DNA from: Thermoplasmata archaeon | GTDB taxonomy: Archaea; Thermoplasmatota; Thermoplasmata; Lutacidiplasmatales; UBA184 | Direction of reading: 5' to 3' | NCBI GenBank assembly: GCA_030037955.1 | Contig: JASHPT010000110.1 | Span: forward strand, 1-36,837 | DNA: 36,837 nt | Part shown: in pieces, positions 35,320 through 36,837 of the stretch | How positions within the stretch are numbered: the first letter of the stretch is position 1 | Layout of the letters: the number at the start of each line of letters is the position of its first letter | The notes under the pieces: generated by a model | Database searches by the model: none | What the model was told of the DNA's origin: nothing | The model's input: only the letters and a program-made list of their open reading frames with translations | Program-made: the position numbers and the translations under genes

Positions 35320-36774
35320 CTAGAGCGTGTCCTCGTCGGGGTGGGACGAGGGCTTCTTGGGGGTCTTTCGGGACCACAGGCTCCTCGACTTTCGGACGAC
35401 GGGCTTGGGCCGACCGCGGTTCCGGGCCGTCGCCGAGGCGGTCGGGGTCTTCCGGACCGGCGCTGGACGGGCTGCGGACGGCCGGCGGGCCGGAGCGGGC
35501 CGAGGCTCCTCGGATTCCTCGTCGTCCGAGGCGGGCGCGGCCAGCCATTCTCGGAGGCCGTGCCAACGGCCCCCCGGGGGGCGGTCCCTCCAGGGCGGGC
35601 CGCCATCCTCCTCCTGGTCGCGGCGTTCGGCGCGTTCCTCCTCCCGGCGCCGGGGGTCTTCGATGCCCTCGACACGGAACAGGTAGTGGATGCCGAACCC
35701 ACCGAGGACCACGGCGGAGATCGTCAGGGCGAGGAACTGCCAGGACTGCGCGGGCACCTCCTGGGCGTTCCCGTCGATGAGCAGCTTGAACGCGCCCACC
35801 CAGGGGACCATCCCGCGAGCGACGCCGATGACCCAGCCCGGAGCGACGAGCGCCGAGATGCCCCAGGCCTGGTCGGTCTTTCCCTGGGGGGGCGAGCCAG
35901 CGATGAGATTGTTGTCCCCCATCGTGATGAACCCGGAGTAGCGACCCAGGCCGCCCAGCGGGATGGAGACCGTCGCGTTCTTCCATCCCACGTGATAGAG
36001 GGTGATCGTGGTGATCAGCCCCGTCGATCCGCAGCCGGTGCTGCTGCCTTCGATGGAGTACAGGGCGCCCGGCTCGCTGCCGCAGGGCAGGCTGGCGAGC
36101 GCGGGGGCGGAGTAGTCCCCGGCGGCCGCATCCCACACGAGATACAGGATCGCGCGGTGGATCACCGGGGTTGCGGCGGTGTCCCCGTACGGATGGTACA
36201 GAATCACGTCTCCATACTCCCCGTAGGTCGAGAAGCCGCTCACCTCGCCGTCCACGTAGGTGACGACCGAGGATGGGTTGACCTTCTGCACCAGCACGAG
36301 GTCCCCCGTGTTGATCAGGCCCACAACATCCCCGTCGCCGTGCTGCATGCTGTCCGATTCCACGACGAAGATCGGTGGCCAGTTCGACGTGTAGGCAAAG
36401 AGACCGACCAGGAGCAGTACGATGATCGCAAGAGCGACCAGGGGCTCGAAGTACCAGCTGTCCCGGGCCCGGAAGAACACCGGCCGGCGGAGACTCGCGA
36501 AGAAACCGCCCGTGTCGTCGGGCTCTTTGGCCTTCCGCCGCTTCCGTGGCCGTTCCTTCTCCTCTTCGTCATCGAGGTCGGCGATGGTCCACGGCTTGAC
36601 CGGCCGCGCCGGCCGGCTGGAGGAGGAGCGACGGGCCCGGGGTGGCGGACGACGGGGAGGAGACTCCTCCTCATCTTCCACCGATCCCCCGGTCTCGTCG
36701 AGGACGCGTTCGTCTCCGTCGTCGTCCTCGACGAGGCCGTCCCCGAGGTCGTCCGGCTCTCCCCGCGGGGCCAT
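35320..36774 (-). CDS. Signal peptidase I (S26B/Sec11-like) with long charged N- and C-terminal extensions
   Basis: Catalytic Ser in FVVESDSMQHGD, His in PVIHRAI, Asp in ITMGDNN; TM segment near FEPLVALAIIVLLLVGLFAY and a second after the catalytic region (FLALTISAVVLGGFGIHYLF). Confidence 0.88.
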   Translation of the reverse strand: MAPRGEPDDLGDGLVEDDDGDERVLDETGGSVEDEEESPPRRPPPRARRSSSSRPARPVKPWTIADLDDEEEKERPRKRRKAKEPDDTGGFFASLRRPVFFRARDSWYFEPLVALAIIVLLLVGLFAYTSNWPPIFVVESDSMQHGDGDVVGLINTGDLVLVQKVNPSSVVTYVDGEVSGFSTYGEYGDVILYHPYGDTAATPVIHRAILYLVWDAAAGDYSAPALASLPCGSEPGALYSIEGSSTGCGSTGLITTITLYHVGWKNATVSIPLGGLGRYSGFITMGDNNLIAGSPPQGKTDQAWGISALVAPGWVIGVARGMVPWVGAFKLLIDGNAQEVPAQSWQFLALTISAVVLGGFGIHYLFRVEGIEDPRRREEERAERRDQEEDGGPPWRDRPPGGRWHGLREWLAAPASDDEESEEPRPAPARRPSAARPAPVRKTPTASATARNRGRPKPVVRKSRSLWSRKTPKKPSSHPDEDTL

Positions 36775-36837
36775 GCAGGTCCGGCGGGCCGGTCCGGCCT
36801 CTTAGCTCTTGGTCTCGACCGGCAGGGAAGTCCGGCC

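Noticed and set aside
1-36837. CRISPR array, transposon, integrase or prophage signals
   Set aside because: No regularly spaced direct repeats and no transposase or recombinase motifs were seen on either strand. The presence of a Cas4-like nuclease fold alone is not evidence of CRISPR.

Overview
The window is high-GC archaeal chromosome, most consistent with a Thermoplasmata-like euryarchaeal lineage. That assignment is inferred from TFB, PurP, archaeal phosphopantothenate synthetase, Pth2, archaeal-type pilins and an S26B-like signal peptidase; I ran no phylogeny. Gene content from left to right: a minus-strand oligopeptide ABC transporter operon; pth2, a membrane protein and srp54; a GltD-like oxidoreductase; a large S53 (sedolisin) protease; pheS-pheT; methylmalonyl-CoA mutase large subunit and epimerase; eno-rps2; a TrmB-like regulator and TFB; a PD-(D/E)XK nuclease; purP; an ABC-2 exporter; a small Zn-ribbon protein; a tRNA-Ser; a GAF protein; phosphopantothenate synthetase; a coiled-coil protein; an acyl-CoA dehydrogenase; nadB; a GNAT; prs; two type IV pilins; and signal peptidase I. 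No CRISPR array, transposon or integrase was seen. Many ORFs in the supplied track are high-GC antisense artefacts. The strongest unusual signal is a tRNA-Ser(GGA) gene whose T-loop is interrupted by about 33 nt that fold into a bulge-helix-bulge-like element. Secondary points are an S53 protease carrying a TM helix and a C-terminal zinc ribbon, a ~150-aa insertion in OppD, an embellished signal peptidase, a divergent TFB, and a 92-bp convergent coding overlap. Most of the window is ordinary housekeeping content, and I saw no convincing wholly new multi-gene system.
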